Notes: generated by a model from the letters alone, not told the origin. 51,905 nucleotides of DNA from an uncultured Neomegalonema sp. (GCA_937922185.1 CAKZUT010000071.1:1-51905); one strand, 5' to 3'; shown: positions 28,687-39,149, counted from the first letter of the stretch. Numbers and translations: made by a program.

Positions 28687-29430
28687 TCAGTAGCCCGGCA
28701 TTTCCAGCCGCAGCCGTGGGCCGCCCCGGCCCTGCACGATGATCGAGGCGGCGTTGATCTGCACCACCCGATAGCCCTCGATCACGCCCCCCGGACCCGT
28801 CGAGACGACCTGTCCGTTCGGCAGCGCGACATGCGCCCGCCCCCCTGTCCGCAAATCCGGGAAAACTCCGCGCAGGGTCAGCGGGAAGCCGCCGCCGCCC
28901 CGTATCGTGACGGCCTGCTGTGCGGTGGAGGACGGCGGCAGTGTAGGGTTCTGCCATGCATCGGGGCGCGTTTGTGCCGGGGGCGGAAGCGCCGGAACCG
29001 GCTGCGCGAGCGGAGCGGGGGGGAGCGGGGGGGGAGCCGTTTCCCTGGGCACCGGGGCGATCCGGGGCGGGACCGGGCGATAGACAGGCTGTGGCGGCGC
29101 GAGGGCGGCCCGGCGCTGCGGGGCGGCCTCCACGGGGACCAGTTCGACCGGCGGGGCGATCCGGGCTTTCGACAGGCGGTTGAGCAGCGCCATATCGGCG
29201 GGGGCGGCGGCGCGGAAGAGGTCGCGCGTCTCCAGCACGGCGACGGCCTGCCCTATGGCTTCCGAATTATCCACCGCTCTGGGCAACAGCGGCACGGAAC
29301 CCGACGGCCCGCGCGCCCGATCCGGCATATCGGGATCGGCCAGTTCGGGGGCCTTCACCAGTGCCCAGAGCGCCGCGAGCGCCGTCAGCGACAAGGCTGC
29401 GACGAGAGCATATCCGACATCGCGTTTCAT
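28687..29430 (-). CDS. GspC/PilP-like secretion/pilus assembly protein
   Basis: N-terminal TM, Pro-rich linker, C-terminal LTLRGVFPDLRTGGRAHVALPNGQVVSTGPGGVIEGYRVVQINAASIIVQG. Confidence 0.6.
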   Translation of the reverse strand: MKRDVGYALVAALSLTALAALWALVKAPELADPDMPDRARGPSGSVPLLPRAVDNSEAIGQAVAVLETRDLFRAAAPADMALLNRLSKARIAPPVELVPVEAAPQRRAALAPPQPVYRPVPPRIAPVPRETAPPPLPPAPLAQPVPALPPPAQTRPDAWQNPTLPPSSTAQQAVTIRGGGGFPLTLRGVFPDLRTGGRAHVALPNGQVVSTGPGGVIEGYRVVQINAASIIVQGRGGPRLRLEMPGY

Positions 29431-29978
29431 GACGGCCCTCCTGTAAGATGCTGCATCTGCCCTGTCATGATGAGCGTAACCCGATCATCGCGCCTTTCGG
29501 TGACCCTGAAGGCGCTGATGAAGGTATAGGGCGGGCTGTCCTCCAGCTCGGCCAGAAAAGGCGCGAGGCCGGATTTCGGAAAGGTGGCCTTCAGGTCGAT
29601 CCGCACCGTATCGACCATTCCGCGTCTGGGGTCACCGGGGGCGAATTCGATTTTTTCCAGCGATCCCGCATGACGGTCCACAAGGGCCGACACATGCGCG
29701 CTTGCCACCCCCAGAGCGTCCTCCGCCGAAGGCGCGTCGAGAAAGCCGGCATCCGCCGAACGCGCGTAGACGGTCCAGCGATCAGAGGCATTCTTGATCC
29801 GCACGAATGTCGTCTGTTTCTGGCGGATCGAGGCGGAGCGTTCGCGGCTGTCGCGGATTACCCGCCCGTCGTCGGTCCAGCGGATCACGGTCGGCACGAT
29901 GATCGCCGCCATCAGGGCGAAGATCAGCGCGAAGAACAGGATGAGGGCAGCGGCTGTACTGCGTCCCGAGGCGGTCAT
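29427..29978 (-). CDS. GspM/PilO-like membrane protein
   Basis: Single N-terminal TM; coupled in order between GspL-like and GspC-like genes. Confidence 0.55.
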   Translation of the reverse strand: MTASGRSTAAALILFFALIFALMAAIIVPTVIRWTDDGRVIRDSRERSASIRQKQTTFVRIKNASDRWTVYARSADAGFLDAPSAEDALGVASAHVSALVDRHAGSLEKIEFAPGDPRRGMVDTVRIDLKATFPKSGLAPFLAELEDSPPYTFISAFRVTERRDDRVTLIMTGQMQHLTGGPS

Positions 29979-31009
29979 ACCGGACCCCGGCCATTGACGC
30001 TGACCCCGATATCGAAACTGGCGGTGCCCCTGCCGCGCCGTTGGGTCGCCCGGATGCGGACCCCGCTGAACAGGGGGGAGCGTTCGAGATTGCGGGCCAG
30101 CACGTCGATAGACGACCCCTCCCCAAGCAGGGTCATCTGTCCGGGCTGGTAATCGATGGAATCGAGCGCGATATCGGGGGGCAGCAGCTTGGCGACCTCC
30201 GATAACAGATACCATGCCGGGACGGTGGCCGACCGGTTCTCGATGGCGGAGGAGGCCGCATGGGCGAATTCCGCCAGATCGAGTTCCACTTTTATCAGGT
30301 CGATATTCGGTTCTATCGTGCGGGCATCCGTGATCCGCGCATTCTCGGCCAGCGCGGCCCGCGCCCCGACCGCCCGCGCCGCCGCCGTCGCGGCCAGCAA
30401 GGCGGCGACCGCCCCGAGCGCCAGCAGCATCCGCGACCGGAACGGCGAGCGGATGCGAATGTCCCGCGCGTAGAATTCGGGGCCGTCGATGAAGCGGCGC
30501 GGCCAGTCCACACTGGTCACCCGCAGGGCCTCGAAGCCCCATTGCCGGGCCATGCGGACCGCATCCTCCACGGTCTCGGACAGGGTTGCGGCGGCCAGAA
30601 CCCCCTGTGCGCCGCCTTCGGTCATACGAATGGCCGGGCCGGTCACCGCGATCAGTTCATGGGGCTTGCGATCACTGGTCTCGGCGATTCGCACTGCGAG
30701 GTTGCGGGTGCCCGTTTCCGGCACCGGGCTTTCGATCTCGCGAAAGATGACCTGTTCGCGCGGCAGGCGAATCTCGACCGGGGCACCCGGCCCCGTGCGT
30801 TTCTCGGCGATGCTGCGGAGTGTTTCGATTCGCTCCGTCCGATCCGGCGCGTCGAAGGCGACGATTCCCAGCGGCGTGTCGGTGCCCCGCTCCAGCAGTG
30901 CGATCTCGTGCTGTGAGAAAACGAGCGCGACCGGAGAGCGTCTGCGCCCCGAAAAGAACACGCGCAACTCGCCGAACCACCACGCGAAGAAAGCCTTGAT
31001 CCTGTCCAT
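29975..31009 (-). CDS. GspL/PilN-like protein
   Basis: Actin-like/PilN layout: TM MLLALGAVAALLAATAAA then PAWYLLSEVAKLLPPDIALDSIDYQPGQMTLLGEGSSIDVLARNLERSPLFSGVRI. Confidence 0.7.
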   Translation of the reverse strand: MDRIKAFFAWWFGELRVFFSGRRRSPVALVFSQHEIALLERGTDTPLGIVAFDAPDRTERIETLRSIAEKRTGPGAPVEIRLPREQVIFREIESPVPETGTRNLAVRIAETSDRKPHELIAVTGPAIRMTEGGAQGVLAAATLSETVEDAVRMARQWGFEALRVTSVDWPRRFIDGPEFYARDIRIRSPFRSRMLLALGAVAALLAATAAARAVGARAALAENARITDARTIEPNIDLIKVELDLAEFAHAASSAIENRSATVPAWYLLSEVAKLLPPDIALDSIDYQPGQMTLLGEGSSIDVLARNLERSPLFSGVRIRATQRRGRGTASFDIGVSVNGRGPV

Positions 31010-31208
31010 CCGCCACGACGTTCCTGTTTTTTGCAGACCCGGATTCGCACAGGTCGGGCATGGATGCAAAGCCTGAAAACGGACGCAGGACAGTATCCCT
31101 CACACCCGATGACGAAACCGCGATAGTGACTCGCCCGATTTGACTTGCTTTCCTACCCCCTGTACCGCGACGGTTCGCGAGCGAAACGAACCGAGCGGAG
31201 ATGAATTC

Positions 31209-32228
31209 ATGGATGGCAGCGGTCCGGTAATGAACGGCAGCAGGCAAGATAATGGTCCTGAGCTCATGGTCAGGGACGACATACCGTCCGGCAAGTTCGT
31301 CGATCCCGACGTAACCGCCCTCGGCGAGGCGCGCGCAAGGGTGCCCCTGAAGGGGGTCGAGACCCTGTGGTTCAATACCGGCACGCTCTGCAATATCGAA
31401 TGCGAGAACTGCTACATCCTGTCCAGCCCCACCAATGACGCGCTGGTCTATATGACCGCCGACGAGGTGCGCGGTTATCTGGATCAGATCGATGCGCGCC
31501 GGGAGGCGGGGTCGAAACGCTGGCCCGTCACCGAGATCGGATTCACGGGCGGTGAGCCGTTCATGAACCCCGAAATGAACGAGATGGCCGAGGCGGCACT
31601 GGAACGCGGCTATCGCGTTCTCATCCTGACCAATGCCATGACCCCGATGATGCGCCCGCGCGTGAAGAAAGGCCTTGTGGCCCTGCGCGAACGGTTCGGC
31701 GATGCCCTTACCCTGCGGATTTCCATCGACCATCACAGCGCCGATCTGCATGACCGTGAGCGCGGTCAGGGCGCATTCCTGCGGATGGTGCGCGGTATGC
31801 GCTGGCTGGCGCAGGAGGGCTTCCGGCTCGATGCCGCAGGACGTACCTGCTGGGGCGAGGACGAAACCGAGTCGCGCAAGGGCTATGCCGCGCTCTTCGC
31901 CGATACCGGGGTCGCGATCGACGCTTTCGATCCCTCGCGCTGCATCCTCTTCCCCGAGATGGACGATGCGGTGGAGGTGCCCGAGATCACCGGGGCCTGC
32001 TGGGGTATTCTCGACAAGTCCCCCGCCGATATCATGTGCGCCACATCCCGCATGGTCGTGCGCCGCAAGGGGGCCGACGCCCCGGCGGTTCTTGCCTGCA
32101 CCCTGCTGGCCTATGACGAGCAATTCGAGCTGGGCGCGACGCTGGAACAGGCCGAGAAGCCGATCAAGCTCAACCACCCCCATTGCGCCAAGTTCTGCGT
32201 TCTGGGCGGAGGTAGCTGCTCCGCCTGA
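31209..32228 (+). CDS. Radical SAM protein
   Basis: TGTLCNIECENCYI (CxxxCxxC), EIGFTGGEPFMN, C-terminal CAKFCVLGGGSCSA. Confidence 0.88.
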   Translation: MDGSGPVMNGSRQDNGPELMVRDDIPSGKFVDPDVTALGEARARVPLKGVETLWFNTGTLCNIECENCYILSSPTNDALVYMTADEVRGYLDQIDARREAGSKRWPVTEIGFTGGEPFMNPEMNEMAEAALERGYRVLILTNAMTPMMRPRVKKGLVALRERFGDALTLRISIDHHSADLHDRERGQGAFLRMVRGMRWLAQEGFRLDAAGRTCWGEDETESRKGYAALFADTGVAIDAFDPSRCILFPEMDDAVEVPEITGACWGILDKSPADIMCATSRMVVRRKGADAPAVLACTLLAYDEQFELGATLEQAEKPIKLNHPHCAKFCVLGGGSCSA

Positions 32229-32395
32229 TCCGGTCAGGTCGCCCGCAAAACGTCATGCCATGCCGCGTTGCGGGCGGGACCGTGTGATATGGTCTTCACG
32301 CGATGGCCGTGGGTCGGCATCATTCCCGCTTTCACGGGCGGGGCGTATGTGCTTTGTCTTGTGCCTGCCGGTATCACAGTGAAGACCTTGCACCG

Positions 32396-32830
32396 ATGAC
32401 CCTTACACTTTCCGTCGCCCGGACCATGATCCGTGCAATTCTCGATTCCGGGGCCGAAGCGGGGATGAAGCCGCTGTCGGTCTGCGTCGTCGATGCGGGC
32501 GGTTATCCCATTGCCTTCGAGCGGTCGGACGGGGCCAGCCCGATGCGGTTCGCGGTGGCCCATGGCAAGGCGAACGGGGCGATCCAGATGGGGATCGGCA
32601 GCCGCGCCCTGTACGAGCGGGCACAGGCGCAGCCCTATTTCATCCAGTCGATGAACACGCTTGCGGGCGGCGCTCTGGTGCCGGTTCCGGGCGGTGTGCT
32701 CATCAGATCCAACGGCACGATCATCGGCGCGGTGGGCGTGACCGGCGACAGCTCGGACAATGACGAGGCCTGTGCCGTCGCGGCGATCACCGCCGCAGGT
32801 TTCGAGGCCGATACCGGAGGTACGGCATGA
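32396..32830 (+). CDS. GlcG/HbpS-like heme-binding family protein
   Basis: SVCVVDAGGYPIAFERSDGASPMRFAVAHGKANGAIQMG ... VPVPGGVLIRSNGTIIGAVGVTGDSSDNDEACA. Confidence 0.88.
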   Translation: MTLTLSVARTMIRAILDSGAEAGMKPLSVCVVDAGGYPIAFERSDGASPMRFAVAHGKANGAIQMGIGSRALYERAQAQPYFIQSMNTLAGGALVPVPGGVLIRSNGTIIGAVGVTGDSSDNDEACAVAAITAAGFEADTGGTA

Positions 32831-33603
32831 GCGATATTCTCTACGAGATCGACGACGGCATCGGCACGATCACGTTCAACCGCCCCGACCAGCGCAATGC
32901 CTTCACCTTCGCGATGTATGCGCGCCTTGCGGAAATCTGCTCGACCGTGCCGCAGGACGGCTCGGTCAGGGCCATTATCATGCGCGGGGCGGGGGGACGG
33001 GCCTTTGCCGCCGGAACCGACATGACGGAATTTCGCGGCTTTTCCACGCCCGCCGACGCGCATAAATACGAAGAGGACGCCAACGCCGTCTTCACGGCCA
33101 TCGAGAAATGCCCGGTCCCGACCATTGCCGCGATCACCGGGGCCTGCACGGGGGGAGGCGGGGCCATTGCCGCCGCCTGCGATCTGCGTCTGTGTGACGA
33201 GCGCCTGAAATTCGGGTTTCCCATCGCCCGCACCCTTGGGAATTGCCTCGCCATTGCGAACCTGAACCGCCTGTCGGCCCTGATCGGGCAGGGGCGTGTG
33301 CGTGAGATGATCTTCACCGCGCGCCTGCTGGGGGCCGGGGAGGCCGAGCGCATCGGCCTCGTCTCTGAAGTGCTGCCCGATGCGAACGCGGTCATCGCCC
33401 GCGCGGACGAGTTGGCCCGCACCGTGGCATCCCATGCCCCGCTGACCCTGCGCGCCACCAAGGAGGCGCTGCGCCGCCTGCGGGTGGACGGCCCCGGAGC
33501 CGAAGACGGCGACCTCGTGGAGATGTGCTACATGAGCGCGGATTTCCGCGAGGGTATGGAAGCCTTCCTCTCCAAGCGCAGCCCGGACTGGACGGGGCGC
33601 TGA
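32827..33603 (+). CDS. Enoyl-CoA hydratase/isomerase family protein
   Basis: ITFNRPDQRNAFTFAMY, GGRAFAAGTDMTEF, CTGGGGAIAAACDLRL. Confidence 0.9.
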   Translation: MSDILYEIDDGIGTITFNRPDQRNAFTFAMYARLAEICSTVPQDGSVRAIIMRGAGGRAFAAGTDMTEFRGFSTPADAHKYEEDANAVFTAIEKCPVPTIAAITGACTGGGGAIAAACDLRLCDERLKFGFPIARTLGNCLAIANLNRLSALIGQGRVREMIFTARLLGAGEAERIGLVSEVLPDANAVIARADELARTVASHAPLTLRATKEALRRLRVDGPGAEDGDLVEMCYMSADFREGMEAFLSKRSPDWTGR

Positions 33604-33606
33604 CAG

Positions 33607-34161
33607 CTACCAGAGCGGTTCGTCATAGACCCGCTCGCCGTCGATGGTCAGGCCCTTGATAACGGCCCCGCCCTTGCCGTCGAGGGCGAGAATGACACCC
33701 AGTTTCTGCTCCCGGCGCAGGGTTTCCAGTTCCTGCGCGCGGTCGTAATCGGCGAAATAGCGGTCGAAAGGCAGAACGGCCTGCCGCCCCGTCTCGCGCG
33801 TGCCGCTGCGCCGGGGCAGGATGGTCACGGCCCGCAGCACGGGGGCGGTTCCGCCGGGCAGGCTGTCACGGACGGCTTCGGCGATCCAGAAGCCGTCCTT
33901 GCCCTCGCGCAGGGTCAGGTAGGCGGGCGTTCCCTCCGCATAATGTTTCATGCCGGGCAGATCGTCGTCGATCCCGCCCACCGTGAGGTTCAGGCGCACG
34001 TAATGGCCCCGGAAGATGTCGCGCGGGTCCACGAAGGTCGAGCGGAGCATGACCTCCTGTCCGGTTTGCAGTACCGAAACCCGGCTGTAGACCATCGCGC
34101 CCACGATCCCCGCCTGCGCCGCGAAGGCCACCGCCAGTCCGAGCAGAAAGCGCCCCCTCAT
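33607..34161 (-). CDS. GDYXXLXY-type domain protein
   Basis: N-terminal TM, VMLRSTFVDPRDIFRGHYVRLNL motif; pairs with DUF2157 gene. Confidence 0.75.
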   Translation of the reverse strand: MRGRFLLGLAVAFAAQAGIVGAMVYSRVSVLQTGQEVMLRSTFVDPRDIFRGHYVRLNLTVGGIDDDLPGMKHYAEGTPAYLTLREGKDGFWIAEAVRDSLPGGTAPVLRAVTILPRRSGTRETGRQAVLPFDRYFADYDRAQELETLRREQKLGVILALDGKGGAVIKGLTIDGERVYDEPLW

Positions 34162-35411
34162 GTCGTGCCTTTCCCGCGTGATGCGATGCGGGGCAACACC
34201 AGCGCCCCGGCCAGCAGCAGGGCACCGGCCCCGAGATAGAAGAAGCTCGTGCCCAGCAATCCGTGCGCCGCCACCGTGTAGATGACGAACATCGTCACCG
34301 CGAAGGCGATATAGCCCAGCCCCGTCACGCCGCCCCATCCCTGTCGCCCGCCCATGCGGATCGCCCAGACAGAAATGGCCAGCGCGAAGGCCTCCAGCAC
34401 ATAGGGAAAGTCCCGTGCGGCCAGCAGGGCGACGATGACGGTCATGCCGATCCACAGCGCCGCCAGTACATGATCGAACCGCTCTCCGAGCATGAAGGCA
34501 GGCCCCAGCGCCAGCGCGGCGAGCGGCAGGCAGATAAGCGGGACGGTCAGGGTCGGCAGGGCCATCGGTTCGACCTCTCGCCAGCCGTAGAGGAAAATCA
34601 GGCATCCGTAGACCAGCACCAGCAGATACAGCACCGTGGCCCCCTCGAACCCGCGCAGAAGCGACACCGTGCGCGCGCTGGCGATGGTCAGCGAGATCCC
34701 CGCGAACCCGCCCATCAGGGCCAGATAACCCGCCGTGAAGCTGTCGTCGCGGAGGATGACCGTCACCAGCGATACGCCCAGCCAGACGAGCAGGCCCAGA
34801 GCGCAGAGATGGGCGATCCAGCGCGCCCGGACCCACCGGACCCATAGGGCCATGACGGCCCAGACCGGCAGGAATCCGATATGGAACGCGCTGCCGCCTC
34901 CGGTCGTCATCGTCATCGCGGTCCATAGCGTGGCCAGCATGACCGACAGGCCCAGCGCCCCCTGCGACCCCGTTGCCAGCGCGGCGATGAACGTCCCCAG
35001 CATCCAGAGGAAGACGCCGCCCGCCGGGGGGCCGGACAGGTGATACATCTGCCCTGTCAGCATGATCGCCGCCCCGAAGACCCCGCAGCCCAGCACCACG
35101 AACGCCTCCGCCATGCCACGATATCCGCGCCGGTGCAGCACTGCTGCGATGCAATAGGCGGCGAGCGTGCCGCCCATCAGCACCGTCATCCTCACCAGGC
35201 GCGACATCACATCCCAGTTCGCGGCCATGAATGTCATCGCCCCGAAGGCGAGGCAGACGATCCCGAGCCAGACCGCGACGGAGGTGAAGGAGGGCTTGCT
35301 GCTATCCGTTTCGAGATCGTCCAGAAGCGCCCTTGCCGTGACCGCGTCGATCAGGCCCCGGTCGCGCCAGTCGTTGATCCGCCGCACCGTGCGTGATCCC
35401 ATCAGCGCCAT
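34158..35411 (-). CDS. DUF2157-domain multi-TM membrane protein
   Basis: WRDRGLIDAVTARALLDDLE followed by many TMs; ATGA overlap with downstream gene. Confidence 0.8.
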   Translation of the reverse strand: MALMGSRTVRRINDWRDRGLIDAVTARALLDDLETDSSKPSFTSVAVWLGIVCLAFGAMTFMAANWDVMSRLVRMTVLMGGTLAAYCIAAVLHRRGYRGMAEAFVVLGCGVFGAAIMLTGQMYHLSGPPAGGVFLWMLGTFIAALATGSQGALGLSVMLATLWTAMTMTTGGGSAFHIGFLPVWAVMALWVRWVRARWIAHLCALGLLVWLGVSLVTVILRDDSFTAGYLALMGGFAGISLTIASARTVSLLRGFEGATVLYLLVLVYGCLIFLYGWREVEPMALPTLTVPLICLPLAALALGPAFMLGERFDHVLAALWIGMTVIVALLAARDFPYVLEAFALAISVWAIRMGGRQGWGGVTGLGYIAFAVTMFVIYTVAAHGLLGTSFFYLGAGALLLAGALVLPRIASRGKGTT

Positions 35412-35517
35412 GACGCCCTCCCGTTCGGCCCTGAACGATACAGGGGCGACCCGTCGTTGTCACGCCCGCCCCCCTGTGGCAAGGCTGGCGGGATACGACA
35501 GTCGAAAGGGTCTCTCC

Positions 35518-37149
35518 ATGCGCGATTTCCAGATTCCGGGCCGTTCTCCCGTGCTTGCCCGCCACGCCATGTGCGCGACCTCGCATCCGCTGGCCGTGGA
35601 ATGCGCCATCGGCGTGTTGCGGTCCGGGGGCAATGCGGTCGATGCCGCCGTGACCGCCGCCCTGACGCTGGGAATGCTGGAACCGGCGATGACGGGTATC
35701 GGCGGCGATGCCTTCGCGCTGGTCTGGAAGGACGGCGAGGCCCGCCCCAGAGGCCTGAACGGATCGGGGCGCGCGCCGATGTCCCTCGATGCGGCCACCC
35801 TGCGGGCACAAGGCATGGATGCGGTGGATCAGAACAGCGCCCATGCCGTCACGGTGCCCGGTGCCATGGATGCTTTCGACACGTTACTGTCCGAAATGGG
35901 CACATACGGATGGGATCGCGCCCTTGCCCCGGCTCTCCGCATCGCGCGGGAGGGTCACCCGGTCGCCCCGCGCGCCGCCTCGGACTGGGCCGAGGTCGCC
36001 CCGGACATGACCGGGGCCATGGCCCGCCATTTCCGCGTGGAGGGGGCGCGGGCGCCGGGCATGGGCGAGATATTCGCCTATCCGGCCATGGCCGATGCGC
36101 TGGAGATCATCGCCCGCGAGGGCCGTGCCGGTTTCTATGAAGGCCCTGTCGCGCAGGATATGGTGGCCTCGCTCAACGCGCTGGGCGGACAGCACACCAT
36201 GGCCGATTTCGCCGCCACCCGCTCCACCTGGGTCGAGCCGGTTTCGGGCAGCTATCGCGGCATGGAACTGATCGAACTGCCCCCGAACGGACAGGGCGTC
36301 GCCGCCATTCTCATGGCCCGCATTCTCGAAGGCTTTGAACTGGATGAGCTGGACCCCCATGGACCCGAACGCGCCCATATCGAGGCCGAGGCCAAGCGCC
36401 TCGCCTATGACGCGCGCGACCGCCTGATTGCCGATCCCGATACGCCCGGCGCGGCGGAACGGCTCGCGCATATCATGTCGGACGAAACGGTACGGTCCTT
36501 GCGTGATCGCATAGACCCGATGGCCGCACGCTCCGACCTTCTGGACGACCTTGCCGGGTTGCATGAGGTCGGGGCGGCCATCGGCACCGGCGGCGCGCAG
36601 CACCGCGACACGATCTACATCACCGTGGTCGATGAGGACCGCATGATGGTGTCGCTGATCTACTCGGTGTTCCATGCTTTCGGCAGCCGCATCGCCTCCG
36701 ACCGCTACGGCATCAATTTCCAGAGCCGGGGGGCGGGCTTTACGCTGGAGGACGGGCATCCCAACGAGTTGAAGGGCGGCAGGCGGCCTATGCACACGAT
36801 CATTCCGGGGATGCTGGCGAAGGACGGGAAGCCCTATGCCAGCTTCGGTGTCATGGGCGGCGCGTATCAGTCGAACGGCCATGCGCGGCTGATCTCGAAC
36901 CTCGTGGATTACGGCATGGACCCGCAGGAAGCCATGGATGCCCCGCGCTGTTTCTTTGATAACGGTGTCCTGTCCGTCGAGCGGGGCTATCCCCGCGCCA
37001 CCCTCGATCTGCTCGGGGCGATGGGCCATGATGCCCGCATCGCCGAGGGGGCGATCGGCGGCGGTCAGATTATCGTCATTGATCCCGATACGGGATGCCT
37101 TATCGCAGGCTCCGACCCCCGCAAGGACGGTTGCGCGATGGGATACTGA
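35518..37149 (+). CDS. Gamma-glutamyltransferase family protein
   Basis: LRSGGNAVDAAVTAALTLGMLEPAMTGIGGDAFAL, QHRDTIYITVVDEDRMMVSLIYS (catalytic Thr region). Confidence 0.92.
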   Translation: MRDFQIPGRSPVLARHAMCATSHPLAVECAIGVLRSGGNAVDAAVTAALTLGMLEPAMTGIGGDAFALVWKDGEARPRGLNGSGRAPMSLDAATLRAQGMDAVDQNSAHAVTVPGAMDAFDTLLSEMGTYGWDRALAPALRIAREGHPVAPRAASDWAEVAPDMTGAMARHFRVEGARAPGMGEIFAYPAMADALEIIAREGRAGFYEGPVAQDMVASLNALGGQHTMADFAATRSTWVEPVSGSYRGMELIELPPNGQGVAAILMARILEGFELDELDPHGPERAHIEAEAKRLAYDARDRLIADPDTPGAAERLAHIMSDETVRSLRDRIDPMAARSDLLDDLAGLHEVGAAIGTGGAQHRDTIYITVVDEDRMMVSLIYSVFHAFGSRIASDRYGINFQSRGAGFTLEDGHPNELKGGRRPMHTIIPGMLAKDGKPYASFGVMGGAYQSNGHARLISNLVDYGMDPQEAMDAPRCFFDNGVLSVERGYPRATLDLLGAMGHDARIAEGAIGGGQIIVIDPDTGCLIAGSDPRKDGCAMGY

Positions 37150-37183
37150 CAGCTTTCGCTGATCGCTGTCGTGCAGGCGCGGT

Positions 37184-38251
37184 TCACGGAGCGAGCAGGC
37201 GCTCTCCCTCTTCCCCCGCCGCCGTGATGCGGGCGAGGGCAAGGGCGTCGGCCACCGCGCCCGTGGGGCGGTCCTCGCTGCGGGCGGTGGCGAGAACCTG
37301 TGCGGTGGTCTCGCCGATCTCGCGGACCTTCATGCTGACGCGATAGGCGTCGTATTCGCCGCCCGCTTCCGCCGCCACGTTGATGACGCCTCCCGCATTC
37401 ACGAGGTAATCGGGTGCGTAGAGCTTTCCCGCGTCCCACAGGGCCGCGTCCACGTCCGGGGTGGCAAGCTGATTATTCGCCGCGCCGCATATCATCCGCA
37501 CCGGCGCGCTCTCGGCGAAATCGCGGGTCAGTACGCCGCCCAGCGCGCAGGGGGCGAACACGTCCATCTCGGCGAAGGGCAGGCGCAGGGGATCGACGAT
37601 CTCCGCGCCCAGATGGGCGGCGGCGCGTACCGTGCGGGGCACATTGATATCGGCGACCAGCAGCGAGGCCCCGGCATCGCGCAGCATCCCTGCCAGTTTC
37701 CAGCCCACGGACCCGAGGCCCATCACCCCGATGCGCGCATCGGTCAGATCATCCGATCCCGTGGCGGCCCTTACCGTTGCTTTCAGCCCCAGAAACACCC
37801 CTTCGGCGGTATGGGGCGACGGGTCGCCGCTGGCCGATGCGCCCCAGCTCGTGCCCGCCACATGGGGGGTCACGTCGCGCATCATGTCGATATCCGCGAC
37901 CGTCATCCCGACATCTTCCGCGCCCACATAGCGCCCGTCCAGCCGGTCGATGGCCTGTGCGAAGGCGCGCAGGGCCTCCGGCGAGCGCGCGGTTTTCGGA
38001 TCGCCGAGAATCACGGATTTTCCGCCCCCGAGATCGAGACCGGCCAGCGCGTTCTTGAAGGTCATTCCGCGCGACAGGCGCAGGGCATCGCGGATCGCCT
38101 CCATCCCGCTGTCATAGGACCAGCAGCGTATCCCTCCGAGCGCGGGGCCGAGGGCAGTGGAGTGGATCGCGATGACGGCCCGCAACCCTGACCGGGTGCA
38201 GGAAACACTCACCACTTCTTCGTGGTTGTCGAAATCGACTGTATCGAACAT
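37184..38251 (-). CDS. Glu/Leu/Phe/Val dehydrogenase (leucine dehydrogenase-like)
   Basis: ALGPALGGIRCWSYDSGMEAIRDALRLSRGMTFKNALAGLDLGGGKSVILGDP. Confidence 0.9.
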   Translation of the reverse strand: MFDTVDFDNHEEVVSVSCTRSGLRAVIAIHSTALGPALGGIRCWSYDSGMEAIRDALRLSRGMTFKNALAGLDLGGGKSVILGDPKTARSPEALRAFAQAIDRLDGRYVGAEDVGMTVADIDMMRDVTPHVAGTSWGASASGDPSPHTAEGVFLGLKATVRAATGSDDLTDARIGVMGLGSVGWKLAGMLRDAGASLLVADINVPRTVRAAAHLGAEIVDPLRLPFAEMDVFAPCALGGVLTRDFAESAPVRMICGAANNQLATPDVDAALWDAGKLYAPDYLVNAGGVINVAAEAGGEYDAYRVSMKVREIGETTAQVLATARSEDRPTGAVADALALARITAAGEEGERLLAP

Positions 38252-38441
38252 CGGGCCTCCTCGCCTTGCAGCCCATCGCGAATGGCTCTGTGCGAGATCA
38301 TCACCCGATCAGGGTTAACAGGACACTATCCCCGGTAAAGCCTTTTCCGCATCCCCGAAAAGGCGGTCGCCATGGCGGACCCGCCGCGATACGCTGTCCG
38401 TCCGATATTTCTTGCCGCCGATCCGCAGGGGACCGCAAGCC

Positions 38442-38837
38442 ATGATCCATCATCGCGCCAATGCCCGCCCGACCGTCACGCCCTCCGCCGAGTATTTCAC
38501 CGGCACGGTGCAGATGGACCCCATCATCGATGCGCCCGAGCCTGCGCGGCTGCGCGCGATCCGTGTCAGCTTTGCCCCCGGTGCCCGCACAGCATGGCAT
38601 ACGCATCCGCTGGGCCAGACCCTGCATGTCCTTTCCGGGGTGGGGCGCTTCCAGACCGAAGGCGAGGCCGTGGTCGAGATTCTGCCCGGTGACACGATCT
38701 GGATTCCCCCCGGCGAAAAGCACTGGCACGGGGCCGCGCCCGATACCGCCATGGTCCATCTCGCCATGCAGGAGGCGCAGGACGGAACGTCGGCGCACTG
38801 GCTGGAAAAGGTCACCGACGCGCAATACACGGCGTAG
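38442..38837 (+). CDS. Cupin-domain protein
   Basis: FAPGARTAWHTHPLGQTLHVLSGVGRFQTEGE...GDTIWIPPGEKHWHGA. Confidence 0.9.
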   Translation: MIHHRANARPTVTPSAEYFTGTVQMDPIIDAPEPARLRAIRVSFAPGARTAWHTHPLGQTLHVLSGVGRFQTEGEAVVEILPGDTIWIPPGEKHWHGAAPDTAMVHLAMQEAQDGTSAHWLEKVTDAQYTA

Positions 38838-38849
38838 AAGAGCCGTTCC

Positions 38850-39149
38850 TCAGTATCCGTTCCGTAGCAGGAAGGTTTCGATCCGTGGGGCATGGTCAAG
38901 GCAATGCGGAGCGTTGCAGGGCAGGACGAAACCGTCGATGAAGCGCACCTGCATCCGCTGACCGAGCGTGCAGACCGCCATCAGGCCGACCCCGCGCCCG
39001 TACCATCCCGATATGCATAGCGGTAGCGGTGGCAGGGAATGGTTGAAGATAATCCGTGCATGGCGATCAATCCGGTGGTTGGCGGCGGACGGTGAGGCCG
39101 TCAGCATCATCGTCATGGCAAGCGCCGCTGTCATGATTGATAAACGCAT
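38850..39149 (-). CDS. Small secreted hypothetical protein
   Basis: 99-aa ORF with signal peptide MRLSIMTAALAMTMMLTASPSAA and four later Cys residues. Confidence 0.55.
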   Translation of the reverse strand: MRLSIMTAALAMTMMLTASPSAANHRIDRHARIIFNHSLPPLPLCISGWYGRGVGLMAVCTLGQRMQVRFIDGFVLPCNAPHCLDHAPRIETFLLRNGY

